From Paenibacillus_AP thailandensis (lineage in GTDB: Bacteria; Bacillota; Bacilli; Paenibacillales; Paenibacillaceae): DNA of 64,000 nt. The stretch covers positions 124,001 through 188,000 of the forward strand of contig NZ_JBHUMY010000013.1 in the NCBI RefSeq assembly GCF_042685365.1, in the 5' to 3' direction. This document shows, one piece after another, positions 24,236-33,192 of the stretch; the first letter of the stretch is position 1, and every line of letters begins with the position of its first letter. The notes beneath the pieces are model-generated. The model was not told the origin of the DNA. It was given only the letters and a program-made list of their open reading frames with translations, and made no database searches. Position numbers and translations under genes: made by a program.

Positions 24236-25310
24236 ACCAACCGTTTACATGTGGCCCAAGTTCAGCCCGGACAACAAGTATTCGGAGCTGCTGACCCGGT
24301 CCGTCGAGGACAACGGGCTTCATGTGGAGCATTATGACAAGAGAAATGCATTGAAGCCGGCCAAAGGCGACATCGTTCATATGCATTGGCCCAGCTATTC
24401 GTATCAGGCCTCCTCGTTCCCGCTGACGATCGTGAAATCGCTGCTCTACGCCGCGCTGCTGTTGTTCTTCAAGCTGCGCGGCGTTCGGCTTTTCTGGACG
24501 GTGCACAACATATGGCCGCATTCGACCGGCAAAACGAAGTGGGATTACCTGATGCGGAAATATATATTGGCCGTCTGCAACAAAGGGTTCGTGCTTAGCG
24601 AGTCCGTCAAGCGGGAAGCGGTCGAGACGTTCGGGGTCAGCCCCGACAAGCTGGTCGTTACGCCGCACGGGCATTACGTGGACGCTTATCCGGCCGGCGG
24701 CGCCGATATCCGCAAGCGGTTCGGCATTCCGAGCGATCACTTTCTGTTCCTGTTCGTCGGGCGAATCAATCCGTACAAGGGAATCGAAAGACTGGTCGAG
24801 GCGTTTACCGCCTTGAAGCTCGATTCCGCCCACCTGCTGATCGCGGGCAAGGTGGACGACGGCTACAGCCTGGACTTTATCGACAAGGCGAACGACCCTC
24901 GAATCAAGGTGTATCCGAAGTTCGTGGACGACAGCGAGCTTGTCGACTATTTGCGGGCCGGCAACGTCGTGGTGCTGCCCTACAATCAAATTACGACCTC
25001 GGGCAGCGCCATCCTGGCGCTGTCGTATTATAAACCGGTCGTTGCGCCGAAGCTCGGATCGCTCTCCGAATATATTCCCGAAGGCGGCGGCATCTTGTAC
25101 GATCCGGCCGACCCTGAAGGTCTGCGCAAGGCGCTGGAGCAGTCGGTCCGCTTGAATAGGGAAGAGACGGAGAAGCATATCGCGAAGAAGCTGGCCGAGC
25201 TGGACTGGAAGAAGATAGCCGGCCGAATGATCCATGTTTATATGGCAAACCGAAACGACATCGCCGTGATGGAAGGGCAGACGGTTTCGGCGAGAAATAT
25301 AAGGCGATGA
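24228..25310 (+). CDS. Glycosyltransferase, GT-B fold
   Basis: A 360-residue enzyme of the GT4 type with FLFLFVGRINPYKGIERLVEAF, and YNQITTSGSAILALSYYKPV near the donor pocket. The N-terminal part has a short hydrophobic stretch (TIVKSLLYAALLLFFKLRG) that may dip into the membrane close to the lipid-linked acceptor, as in GumH-like enzymes. ATG 24228 follows AGGTGG by five bases; a GTG at 24219 is the alternative start. The gene overlaps the flippase stop. Donor unknown. Confidence 0.83.
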   Translation: MGKPTVYMWPKFSPDNKYSELLTRSVEDNGLHVEHYDKRNALKPAKGDIVHMHWPSYSYQASSFPLTIVKSLLYAALLLFFKLRGVRLFWTVHNIWPHSTGKTKWDYLMRKYILAVCNKGFVLSESVKREAVETFGVSPDKLVVTPHGHYVDAYPAGGADIRKRFGIPSDHFLFLFVGRINPYKGIERLVEAFTALKLDSAHLLIAGKVDDGYSLDFIDKANDPRIKVYPKFVDDSELVDYLRAGNVVVLPYNQITTSGSAILALSYYKPVVAPKLGSLSEYIPEGGGILYDPADPEGLRKALEQSVRLNREETEKHIAKKLAELDWKKIAGRMIHVYMANRNDIAVMEGQTVSARNIRR

Positions 25311-25364
25311 CGAATGGATGCTCATCGTCCTTATCATTTGAACAAAAACGGTACGAGGTGAAGC

Positions 25365-26252
25365 ATGAAAGCGACGGTTGCGATTTGCACCCATAACAGA
25401 GCGGCGGATGTGGAGGAAGCGCTCCTCAGCCTGATGCGCCAAGACTTTGCGGAGCCGTTCGAGGTCATCGTCGTGGACAACCGCTCCACGGACCATACGA
25501 AGCAGGTCGTCCAAGACGCCGGACGTCTCACGACGATTCCGATCGTGTACGTGTACGAAGAGCGGCTCGGCTTGTCCGTAGCGCGGAATCGCGCGATCCG
25601 GGAGGCCAGAGGCGACTACATCCTGTTTCTCGATGACGACGCGGTTGCGTGCGAAGGATGGATATCGGGCATCGTTTCGCTGTTCGAGTCCGATCCCCGC
25701 ATCGGCTGCATCGGCGGCAAGATCGAACCGGCCTGGGAAGGCGAAGAGCCGAATTGGCTGCTTCCGGAGAACCGGACGCTTTATACGATATTGGATTACG
25801 CCGACGAGATCGTCGAGATGCAGAAGCCGGCGATGCCGTTCGGGGCCAACGTGTCGTTCCGCATGTCGGTGTTCGATGCGATGAAGCCGTTCCGCGAAGA
25901 TTTGGGAAGGGTAGGGAGCAATCTGCTCTCCAGCGAGGAGACGGAGCTGATCGATCGCATCCGCGCCAGCTATACCGTCTACTATACGCCGTATGCGTGG
26001 GTGCGGCACAAAATACCGCGCAGCCGGATCAGCCGGAAATGGCTGCTTCGCCGCATTTATTGGCAGGGCGTCAGCAAGGCGGTCAGCTCGGAGCGGAAAG
26101 CGGGGTTGTTCCTGAAGTCGCTCTTGAAGGTGCCGGTTTTTGCTCTTCTTTCGGTCGTTTTCTTTTTCGACAGACGCCGGATCTTCCGGAACGTCAGCAA
26201 AATCATATATAACAACGGCTTGATTAACGGGGTACTGCGAACGTATAACTGA
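25365..26252 (+). CDS. Glycosyltransferase family 2
   Basis: A 295-residue GT-A enzyme. KATVAICTHNRAADVEEALLSL begins the nucleotide-binding fold; VIVVDNRSTDHT and LGLSVARNRAIREARGDYILFLDDDA carry the DDD metal/nucleotide motif. EWISG-type and 'GIVSLFESDPRIGCIGGKIE' blocks follow. A hydrophobic region near the C-terminus (SLLKVPVFALLSVVFFFD) may tether it to the membrane. It adds a sugar with inversion. The start follows GAGGTGAAGC. Confidence 0.88.
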   Translation: MKATVAICTHNRAADVEEALLSLMRQDFAEPFEVIVVDNRSTDHTKQVVQDAGRLTTIPIVYVYEERLGLSVARNRAIREARGDYILFLDDDAVACEGWISGIVSLFESDPRIGCIGGKIEPAWEGEEPNWLLPENRTLYTILDYADEIVEMQKPAMPFGANVSFRMSVFDAMKPFREDLGRVGSNLLSSEETELIDRIRASYTVYYTPYAWVRHKIPRSRISRKWLLRRIYWQGVSKAVSSERKAGLFLKSLLKVPVFALLSVVFFFDRRRIFRNVSKIIYNNGLINGVLRTYN

Positions 26253-26284
26253 CGGGAGTATGGCAAGGTGGTGAGAGAGAAATC

Positions 26285-29215
26285 ATGCGCAGAGGTGGCG
26301 CGCGGCTATCCATAATACTCGTATTCGGCATGCTCTTTATATTTGGGCCGACGCAAACTTTCGGCAGCATTACGTCTCCCGAAATCGAAGTCGACGATTT
26401 TACGGATTGGAGCCGCGTTTTTACGCATTCGAACAGCCTATCGCTTGCGACCGTGGAAGACGATGTCGACCCGACCCGCGTCCGAAGCGGAGGAATGCCC
26501 GGCGAGTCGATTGTATATCGGATCGATACGCCGCTCCGCACGTTCTCGGTCTACGCTTATTACCGGGAGGGCGACGATTCGTACGACAGCTTGAATTTCT
26601 ATGTGTCGAGCGATGGGGAAAATTACGTGAAAGCGACGCCGTCCGTGTATCGGGACGGAGACCAGATTACGTATGAAGGGCGCGACTTTCGCTGGACGAC
26701 CCGTTATCTCAAGATCGAGTATGCCGGCAGCGATGCCGATCGGGCCCTGTCCCTGGGCAAGGTGGTCCTGAACGGAGCGCTCAGCGTCGCCGCCAGCCTT
26801 TCCTCGGGCGATGTCCCATACGGCAGTATGGTTAGGTTAATCCGCGCGCACGAAGGCGACACGGTTTATTACACCCTGGACGGAAGCGATCCGCGGTTTT
26901 CGGTTACGCGCAAGCATTACAGCTCTCCTATCGAGGTGCTGGAGGAAACGGCGATCAAGACGACGGCCGTCAATCACTCGGCTTCCGGAAGGTCGGCGGC
27001 CAGCCGGGTCTCCGCTTATCATTATGTGCCGAACGGCGCGCTTGATCCGGGCGGCGGCTTCGAGGATCCGCTCGATACGTTCGATCTTACCGCGAGCCGC
27101 GCAAGCGTATACGTGCTTGGCGATAACCCGTCGTATTACGGCGGAGATACGGGCAGAGCGGTGCGCACGTCGACGAATCCGGGTTATTTGATTTACAAGA
27201 CGGACTACGATATGTCTTCCTTTTTGGTTCGCGGCTATCATTTTACCGGCTACCCGATCGAGGAGCCGAAATTTTTCGTCTCGCAAGACGGACAGACGTA
27301 TGAAGAGATCGCCGCGGAGAGCTACACTGTAGGAAAAGCGGTTTCCAACTGGCAGCAATACGCCTATGAGATGGATATGCTGCCGGCCGGGACGAAATAT
27401 TTGCGCATTCAAGTGAACGGCTCTTCCAAGGCGTGGACGCCGCAAATTTCGAGCGTGCAGATCAACCTCAATACCGCGTCGCCCACGATTAATACAACGA
27501 GGAACGACTACGGCGTAAAGGTCGAATTGTCCTCCCTGTCGGAAGGGGCCAACATTTATTACCGGTTGAACGAAGACGCCGCATTCAAGACGTATGTCGA
27601 ACCGTTTCAGCTTACGTCCTACACCGAGCTTGAAACTTACGCGGTGAAGAACGGGAAGGAGCCCAGCCCGGTCCGGAAATACGCCGTGAACGGCAACGCC
27701 GATTATCAGATCGATCGTTTCGGTCAAATGGCGGACGCGAACTTCTCCGGCAAAGTGAAAAGCGTGGACGACCTGAAGGCCGACGCCGAACGGGATGCGG
27801 AATATTACGGCGGCTTGAACCCGCCGGCGGACAGGGACGCCTACGGCGGATTGGCCGGAAGCCGCGAGAAATACGGGCTTGAAGCGACGGGCTTCTTCGA
27901 CATTCAGCAGATCGGCGACCGCAAGGTGATGACGACGCCGGAAGGCAATCTGTACTTCAGTCTTGGGGTGAACGTCGTTACGCCGGTCGAAACGTACACG
28001 ATGGTGAAAGGCCGGGAGGAGATGTTCGAAGCGGTTCCTTCCTATACGAGCGTCTTTAAGCAGGCGTATATCAGCGAAGGCAACTACTCGTTCTACATGC
28101 AGAACAAATATTACAAGGACGGCGTGTTCCCGACCGAGCATTCCATCTATCAGGAAGCGGCGGAACGGCTTAAGAAGTGGGGCTTCAACAGCGCCGGCGG
28201 CTATTCGCCGGAGAGGTACGGCACCGAGAACAATCTGCCGCATACCCGGATGATTCCGGTGGACAGCATGGACTGGGCCAAAATCGACGGCATTCAAATC
28301 TTCGACATCTTCGCTCCGGAGGCGGAAACGGTGCTCGAGAAGGCGATCCAGGGCGCGGTCGAGCCGTACAAGGACGACCCGATGCTGATCGGCTACTTTA
28401 TCGGCAACGAATTCGAGTACCATAAGTTCTATTCGCACGTTCCGAAGCTGAAGGCGAGCAAAGCCGCGATCAAAGGCCGTCTGGTCGAAACGCTGCAGGA
28501 GAAATACGGCACGATCGAGGCGTTCAACAGCAGCTGGCGGACGAGCTTCACTTCGTTCGATCAAGTGAAGGAAGCGGAGCTTACGCTCGCGACCTCGCAA
28601 TCGTGGCGGGATATGGAAGCTTTCTTCGATTATTACGTGGACACGTTCTACGGCACGATGACGAATCTGATTCGCAAGTACGACCCGAACCATCTGGTGC
28701 TCGGCGACCGCTGGATTACGACGCCGTTCCATACGGAGAAGTTCCGGACGCCGCTGGCCGAAATCGCCGGCAAATATTTTGACGTTATCAGCATTAACTA
28801 CTACAGCTATAAGCTGGAGACGGATTTGCTGCGGGACGTCTACGAGAAATCGGGCGGGAAGCCGCTGCTGATGAGCGAATTCGGATACGGGACGTCGGAG
28901 CAAGGGCTGAAGGCGCTGCTGCCGAATTCGGCAACCAATCAGTTCGAAAGAGGCATGCGGTACCGGAACTACGTGGAAGGAGTCGCCAGCCTCGGCTACG
29001 TCGTCGGCGCGCATTTGTTCAACTACGTGGATCAGGCGGGAGGCGGAAGGTATTGGCAAACCTACTGGGGCGAGCGTTACAACTCCGGCCTCGTCAACGT
29101 CGCCGACCGTCCGTACAAGGAATATCTCGAAGGCATTATGGATACGAACTACGATATTTATAAGGTCATTTTGGGAGAACGGCCGAAGTTTTACTACGAT
29201 TTCACCAAGCAATAA
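26285..29215 (+). CDS. Large secreted glycoside hydrolase (clan GH-A type) within the EPS operon
   Basis: A 976-residue exported protein. Residues 1-27 form a signal peptide. Two beta-rich modules follow (about 30-165 and 265-400); between and after them are 'GDTVYYTLDGSDP' and ANIYYRLNEDA stretches like chitobiase C-terminal-type repeats. The catalytic domain (about 540-960) resembles agarase-like clan A enzymes: probable acid/base Glu709 in FIGNEFEY and nucleophile Glu865 in LLMSEFGYGT. It may trim or release the exopolysaccharide made by this operon, since no uptake genes for its products lie nearby. The substrate is unknown. Only 32 bp separate it from the glycosyltransferase before it. 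Confidence 0.8.
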   Translation: MRRGGARLSIILVFGMLFIFGPTQTFGSITSPEIEVDDFTDWSRVFTHSNSLSLATVEDDVDPTRVRSGGMPGESIVYRIDTPLRTFSVYAYYREGDDSYDSLNFYVSSDGENYVKATPSVYRDGDQITYEGRDFRWTTRYLKIEYAGSDADRALSLGKVVLNGALSVAASLSSGDVPYGSMVRLIRAHEGDTVYYTLDGSDPRFSVTRKHYSSPIEVLEETAIKTTAVNHSASGRSAASRVSAYHYVPNGALDPGGGFEDPLDTFDLTASRASVYVLGDNPSYYGGDTGRAVRTSTNPGYLIYKTDYDMSSFLVRGYHFTGYPIEEPKFFVSQDGQTYEEIAAESYTVGKAVSNWQQYAYEMDMLPAGTKYLRIQVNGSSKAWTPQISSVQINLNTASPTINTTRNDYGVKVELSSLSEGANIYYRLNEDAAFKTYVEPFQLTSYTELETYAVKNGKEPSPVRKYAVNGNADYQIDRFGQMADANFSGKVKSVDDLKADAERDAEYYGGLNPPADRDAYGGLAGSREKYGLEATGFFDIQQIGDRKVMTTPEGNLYFSLGVNVVTPVETYTMVKGREEMFEAVPSYTSVFKQAYISEGNYSFYMQNKYYKDGVFPTEHSIYQEAAERLKKWGFNSAGGYSPERYGTENNLPHTRMIPVDSMDWAKIDGIQIFDIFAPEAETVLEKAIQGAVEPYKDDPMLIGYFIGNEFEYHKFYSHVPKLKASKAAIKGRLVETLQEKYGTIEAFNSSWRTSFTSFDQVKEAELTLATSQSWRDMEAFFDYYVDTFYGTMTNLIRKYDPNHLVLGDRWITTPFHTEKFRTPLAEIAGKYFDVISINYYSYKLETDLLRDVYEKSGGKPLLMSEFGYGTSEQGLKALLPNSATNQFERGMRYRNYVEGVASLGYVVGAHLFNYVDQAGGGRYWQTYWGERYNSGLVNVADRPYKEYLEGIMDTNYDIYKVILGERPKFYYDFTKQ

Positions 29216-29295
29216 GCGTAAGGCGGACGCCGTCTCCGCCCTAGGCTTGGCTAACTGAAGGAGAAGAGAGAACGATGCTAAAGGAGAGGCCAGAC

Positions 29296-30270
29296 ATGCA
29301 AAGCACCTCTAACGCTCACCCGATGGACGGACTGAAAAATGAGCTTCGTCAAATTTTGAACGTCATACCGCCGGGCTCGAATATTTATTATATCGATATT
29401 CCCGTCCACAGCAACGGCGGCGACTTGCTCATCCTGAAAGGGACGGAGGCTTTCTTCAAAGATTACGGCATTCATGTCCGGGCCCGGTACAGCGTGCTCG
29501 ATTTCCCGGATTCGCTGCTCATTCCGAAAGATCATATTATCGTGCTTCACGGCGGAGGGAATTTCGGCGATCTGTACCCGCAGCACCAGCGGCTCCGCGA
29601 GAAGATCGTGTCCGACTATCCGCATCACCGCATCGTGATGCTGCCGCAGACGATCTTCTACAAGAAAGAGTCGGAGTTCGACCGGACGGCGCAAATTTTC
29701 AACAAGCATAAGGACGTTCATCTGTACGTCCGCGATACGTTGTCCTTCAAGCTGGCATCGGAGAAGTTCAACCGCTGCTGCGTTTATCTGTCGCCCGATA
29801 TGGCCCATCAATTGTGGCCGATCCGTCATGCGGGCACCCCGGCCAAGGAGCTGCTGTGCTTCCTTCGCACCGACATCGAGAAGACGAAGGAGCAGGAGAG
29901 GCTGGAGGCGGAAGGCCGCGGCGATTATTTGGACTGGGGATCGCTGTACAGCCGGTTCGAGCAGAAGTCGATCAAGCTGATCGTCCGCCTGATCCAGAGG
30001 GGCAGCGGGCTTCCGATGCACACGATCTGGGCGAAGTACACCGACTATCTGGTGAATAAAGCGATCAAGCGTTTCGGCAGCTACCGGAGCGTGCAGACGT
30101 CGAGGCTGCACGGCCATATTTTGTCCTGCCTGATGGATAAGCCGAACGTTCTGCTCGACAATTCGTACGGCAAAAACTCGAATTATTATCAAACCTGGAC
30201 AAGCGGGATCAAAACCGCAAGCCTGGTCGTCGAAGGGCAAAGCTCGAAGCCGGCTTCGGTCGCGAAATAA
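29296..30270 (+). CDS. Polysaccharide pyruvyltransferase family protein
   Basis: A 324-residue member of the CsaB/EpsO/GumL-like family with PVHSNGGDLLILKGTEAFF, DHIIVLHGGGNFGDLYPQHQ, and a late SRLHGHILSCLMDKP motif with the conserved His. It transfers pyruvate from phosphoenolpyruvate to a sugar of the repeat unit as a ketal, adding negative charge. Cytoplasmic. ATG 29296 follows AAAGGAG by nine bases; ATG 29275 with a slightly more distant AAGGAG is the alternative. Confidence 0.85.
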   Translation: MQSTSNAHPMDGLKNELRQILNVIPPGSNIYYIDIPVHSNGGDLLILKGTEAFFKDYGIHVRARYSVLDFPDSLLIPKDHIIVLHGGGNFGDLYPQHQRLREKIVSDYPHHRIVMLPQTIFYKKESEFDRTAQIFNKHKDVHLYVRDTLSFKLASEKFNRCCVYLSPDMAHQLWPIRHAGTPAKELLCFLRTDIEKTKEQERLEAEGRGDYLDWGSLYSRFEQKSIKLIVRLIQRGSGLPMHTIWAKYTDYLVNKAIKRFGSYRSVQTSRLHGHILSCLMDKPNVLLDNSYGKNSNYYQTWTSGIKTASLVVEGQSSKPASVAK

Positions 30271-30275
30271 GCGAG

Positions 30276-30401
30276 ATGCTTCCGAAGCAAGCTTTTTGTT
30301 CCGCACCCTTAATCGGGTGTATATTCACAAAAACTAAGCGTATGCTTCCGAAGCAAGCTTTTTGTTCCGCACCCTTAATAGGGTGTATATTCACAAAAAC
30401 T
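30276..30401 (+). repeat. Tandem duplication of a 60-bp promoter-like unit
   Basis: Copies at 30276-30335 and 30342-30401 differ by one base. Each has the palindrome GCTTCCGAAGC, a T-run, TTGTTC as a possible -35 box, an 18-base spacer containing the dyad CACCC/GGGTG, and TATATT as a -10 box. They fill the gap between the pyruvyltransferase stop and the manC ribosome site, so they are probably promoters or regulatory sites for manC-ugd and perhaps the lasso genes beyond. Confidence 0.75.
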
Positions 30402-30417
30402 TTTAGGAGGGATCGGC

Positions 30418-31821
30418 ATGAAAATCGTACTTCTGTCCGGAGGCTCGGGCAAGCGCTTGTGGCCGCTGTCGAACGACTCCCGTTCGAAGCAGTTCTTGAA
30501 GGTGCTGAAAAATTCGGAGGGCGAGCTTGAATCGATGGTGCAGCGGGTCTGGGGCCAGATTGCGAGCGCCGGGCTCGGCGGCGACGCCTATATCGCGACG
30601 AGCAAGTCTCAGGTCGAAATGATCTACAGCCAGCTCGGCAGCGAAGTCGAAGTGATCGTCGAGCCGGAAAGAAGGGATACGTATCCGGCAATCGCGCTTG
30701 CGGCGACGTATCTGTATTCGGTGGCCGGCGCCGCGCTGAACGAGACGGTCGTCGTCATGCCGGTCGACCCGTATGTGGAAGAGTCGTTCTTCCATAAGAC
30801 GAAGGAACTGGAGAAGGTGCTCGAGCAATCGGGCGCGGACTTGGCGCTGATGGGCGTGAAGCCGACTTATCCGTCCGAGAAATACGGCTATATCGTACCG
30901 CAAGACGGAACGGGTAAAGATGCGACGTACATTCATGTAAACAGCTTCCGCGAGAAGCCCCGCAAAGAAGAAGCGGCTGCCATGATCGAACAAGGCGCCC
31001 TTTGGAACTGCGGGGTTTTTGCGTTCAAGCTGGATTTCTTGATCAATATTCTTATCACGTACGGACTGCCGATCCAATACGAGGAGATGGCGCGCCAATA
31101 CGGCAAAATGAAGAAAAACAGCTTCGACTACGAGGTCGTCGAGAAGGCGAACCGGATCGTTGCGGTACCGTACGACGGCGAGTGGAAGGATCTCGGAACC
31201 TGGAACACGTTGACGGAGGAAATTCGGGACCCGCTGATCGGCAAAGGCATTATCGCCGAAAGCTCGGACAATACCCACGTCATTAACGAGCTGGACATTC
31301 CGATCACGCTGCTCGGCGTATCCAATGTGGTCGTCGCGGCCAGCCCGGACGGCATCCTCGTGTCGGACAAAGCGGCTAGCCCGCTTATCAAGGACGTCAT
31401 GAAGCATTCCGACCAGCGGCCGATGTGCGAGGAGCGCCGGTGGGGCTCCTACCGGGTGCTCGACTATTGGAAATACCCGGACGGCAACGAAGTGTTGACC
31501 AAGCGGATTATCATTTCGCCGGGCAAAAACTTGAGCTATCAATACCATCTGCTCCGCAACGAGGTATGGACGATCGTGTCGGGCAACGGGGTCATGGTGC
31601 TGAACGGGAAGCAATTCCCGGTAAGGGCCGGCGACGTGCTGACGATCGGCAAGACCGCCAGACACAGCTTGCGCGCGGAGACCGAGATGGAAATCATCGA
31701 AGTGCAGACGGGGACGGAGCTTATCGAAGAGGATATCGTAAGACTCGCCTTCGATTGGAACGAGATCATGGAAATTTGCGAAGGCGGCATGACGGCCGCT
31801 ACGAACCAAATTCGGGAGTGA
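30418..31821 (+). CDS. manC: Mannose-1-phosphate guanylyltransferase (with cupin isomerase domain)
   Basis: A 467-residue two-domain enzyme. Residues 1-280 are a nucleotidyltransferase (KIVLLSGGSGKRLWPLSNDSR and FREKPRKEEA) making GDP-mannose from GTP and mannose-1-phosphate. Residues about 350-460 are a cupin of the type-II phosphomannose isomerase kind (EVWTIVSGNGVMVLNGKQFP, AGDVLTIGKTARHSL). It supplies GDP-mannose, or a precursor of GDP-fucose, to the EPS glycosyltransferases. The start follows TAGGAGGGATCGGC. Confidence 0.9.
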   Translation: MKIVLLSGGSGKRLWPLSNDSRSKQFLKVLKNSEGELESMVQRVWGQIASAGLGGDAYIATSKSQVEMIYSQLGSEVEVIVEPERRDTYPAIALAATYLYSVAGAALNETVVVMPVDPYVEESFFHKTKELEKVLEQSGADLALMGVKPTYPSEKYGYIVPQDGTGKDATYIHVNSFREKPRKEEAAAMIEQGALWNCGVFAFKLDFLINILITYGLPIQYEEMARQYGKMKKNSFDYEVVEKANRIVAVPYDGEWKDLGTWNTLTEEIRDPLIGKGIIAESSDNTHVINELDIPITLLGVSNVVVAASPDGILVSDKAASPLIKDVMKHSDQRPMCEERRWGSYRVLDYWKYPDGNEVLTKRIIISPGKNLSYQYHLLRNEVWTIVSGNGVMVLNGKQFPVRAGDVLTIGKTARHSLRAETEMEIIEVQTGTELIEEDIVRLAFDWNEIMEICEGGMTAATNQIRE

Positions 31822-31827
31822 TAGAGA

Positions 31828-33168
31828 ATGAAAATTACGGTAATCGGCACGGGCTATGTCGGACTCGTATCGGGCGTTTGCTACGCGGAGCTTGGCAATG
31901 AAGTCGTTTGCGTCGACAAGGACGCCGGCAAAATCGAGATGCTGCTGGAGGGGAAAATTCCGATTTACGAACCCGGACTGAAGGAGCTGGCGGACAAAAA
32001 CCGCTCCGAAGGCAGACTTGCCTTCACGACCGTCCTGGACGAAGCGGTGCGCGGGTCCGACATCGTCATTCTGGCCGTCGGAACGCCTCCGATGCCAAGC
32101 GGCGAAGCGAACCTGACCTACATTAACCAAGCCGCCCTCGAGATCGCCGACGCGATGAACGGCTACAAAATTATCGCGATCAAGAGCACGGTTCCGGTCG
32201 GCACGAACGAGCGGGTAGCCGAATTGATCCGTTCGCGCACCTCCGAGCCGTTCGACAGCATCTCGCTGCCGGAATTTCTGCGCGAAGGCTCCGCGGTGAA
32301 GGATACGCTGTATCCGGACCGGATCGTGATCGGCGCGGATAACGAGAAGGCGGCTGACGCGATGGTTCAGCTGCACCGGCCGCTTACCGATCAGATCATC
32401 GTGACCGATATCCGCAGCGCGGAGATGATCAAATACGCGTCGAACGCTTTTCTCGCGACGAAAATTTCGTTTATCAACGAGATTGCCAACATTTGCGAGA
32501 AGGTCGGAGCGGACGTTACGAAGGTTGCGGAAGGGATGGGCTACGACAAGCGGATCGGCGCCTCGTTCCTGAAGGCCGGCATCGGCTACGGCGGCTCCTG
32601 CTTCCCGAAAGATACGCGGGCGCTGATCCAGATCGCCGGCAACGTCGATTACGAGTTCAAGCTGCTCCGTTCGGTGGTGGAAGTGAATCAGGACCAGCGG
32701 ATGAACGTGATCCGCAAGCTGGAGACGATCTTTGGCGGGGAGCTGCGGGGCAAGACGATCGGCATTTGGGGTCTTGCTTTCAAGCCGAATACCGACGACG
32801 TGCGGGATACGCCGGCTTTGGAAATTATGCAGTATTTGGCCGACAACGGCGTAAAGGTCAAAGCTTACGACCCGATCGCCCTGGACAATTTCAAAGCCTA
32901 TTACGGCAAGGAAGGCGTCGTCTGGTGCGACAAGGCGCTTGATGTCGCGCAGGATGCGGACGCGCTTTGCCTGCTGACGGAGTGGGACGAATTCGCGGAA
33001 GCGGATTTGAATCTTCTGCAGTCCGTCATGAAGCAGGCGATTCTGATCGACGGACGCAACGTGTTTAAAGAAGAGGATTTGCTTGGAACGGATTTCATCT
33101 ATTACTCCGTCGGACGCCCGAGCCTGAACAAAGGCGTCAAAGAGCAAATTCCGGTTATGCAACTGTAA
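31828..33168 (+). CDS. ugd: UDP-glucose 6-dehydrogenase
   Basis: A 446-residue NAD-dependent dehydrogenase oxidising UDP-glucose to UDP-glucuronate. It shows the Rossmann start ITVIGTGYVGLVSGVCYAEL, SLPEFLREG, the catalytic Cys258 in YGGSCFPKDTRAL, and the NAD-domain linker FKPNTDDVRDTPAL. Standard size. Last enzyme of the EPS precursor set, six bases after manC. The nucleotidyltransferase gene of the lasso cluster starts only 24 bp downstream. Confidence 0.94.
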   Translation: MKITVIGTGYVGLVSGVCYAELGNEVVCVDKDAGKIEMLLEGKIPIYEPGLKELADKNRSEGRLAFTTVLDEAVRGSDIVILAVGTPPMPSGEANLTYINQAALEIADAMNGYKIIAIKSTVPVGTNERVAELIRSRTSEPFDSISLPEFLREGSAVKDTLYPDRIVIGADNEKAADAMVQLHRPLTDQIIVTDIRSAEMIKYASNAFLATKISFINEIANICEKVGADVTKVAEGMGYDKRIGASFLKAGIGYGGSCFPKDTRALIQIAGNVDYEFKLLRSVVEVNQDQRMNVIRKLETIFGGELRGKTIGIWGLAFKPNTDDVRDTPALEIMQYLADNGVKVKAYDPIALDNFKAYYGKEGVVWCDKALDVAQDADALCLLTEWDEFAEADLNLLQSVMKQAILIDGRNVFKEEDLLGTDFIYYSVGRPSLNKGVKEQIPVMQL

Positions 33169-33192
33169 TCTAAACGATAGCGGGGTTGTCTC

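Noticed and set aside
24198..29212. Long minus-strand frames (603 and 791 codons) opposite glycosyltransferase and glycosidase genes
   Set aside because: Antisense shadows; the plus-strand products have clear motifs.
30276..30530. Frame with a duplicated 22-codon unit (MLPKQAFCSAPLIGCIFTKT twice) that looks like a repeat peptide
   Set aside because: The period of 66 bp keeps the frame by chance; there is no ribosome site, and the frame runs out of phase into manC. The DNA repeat itself is reported as a promoter-like duplication.
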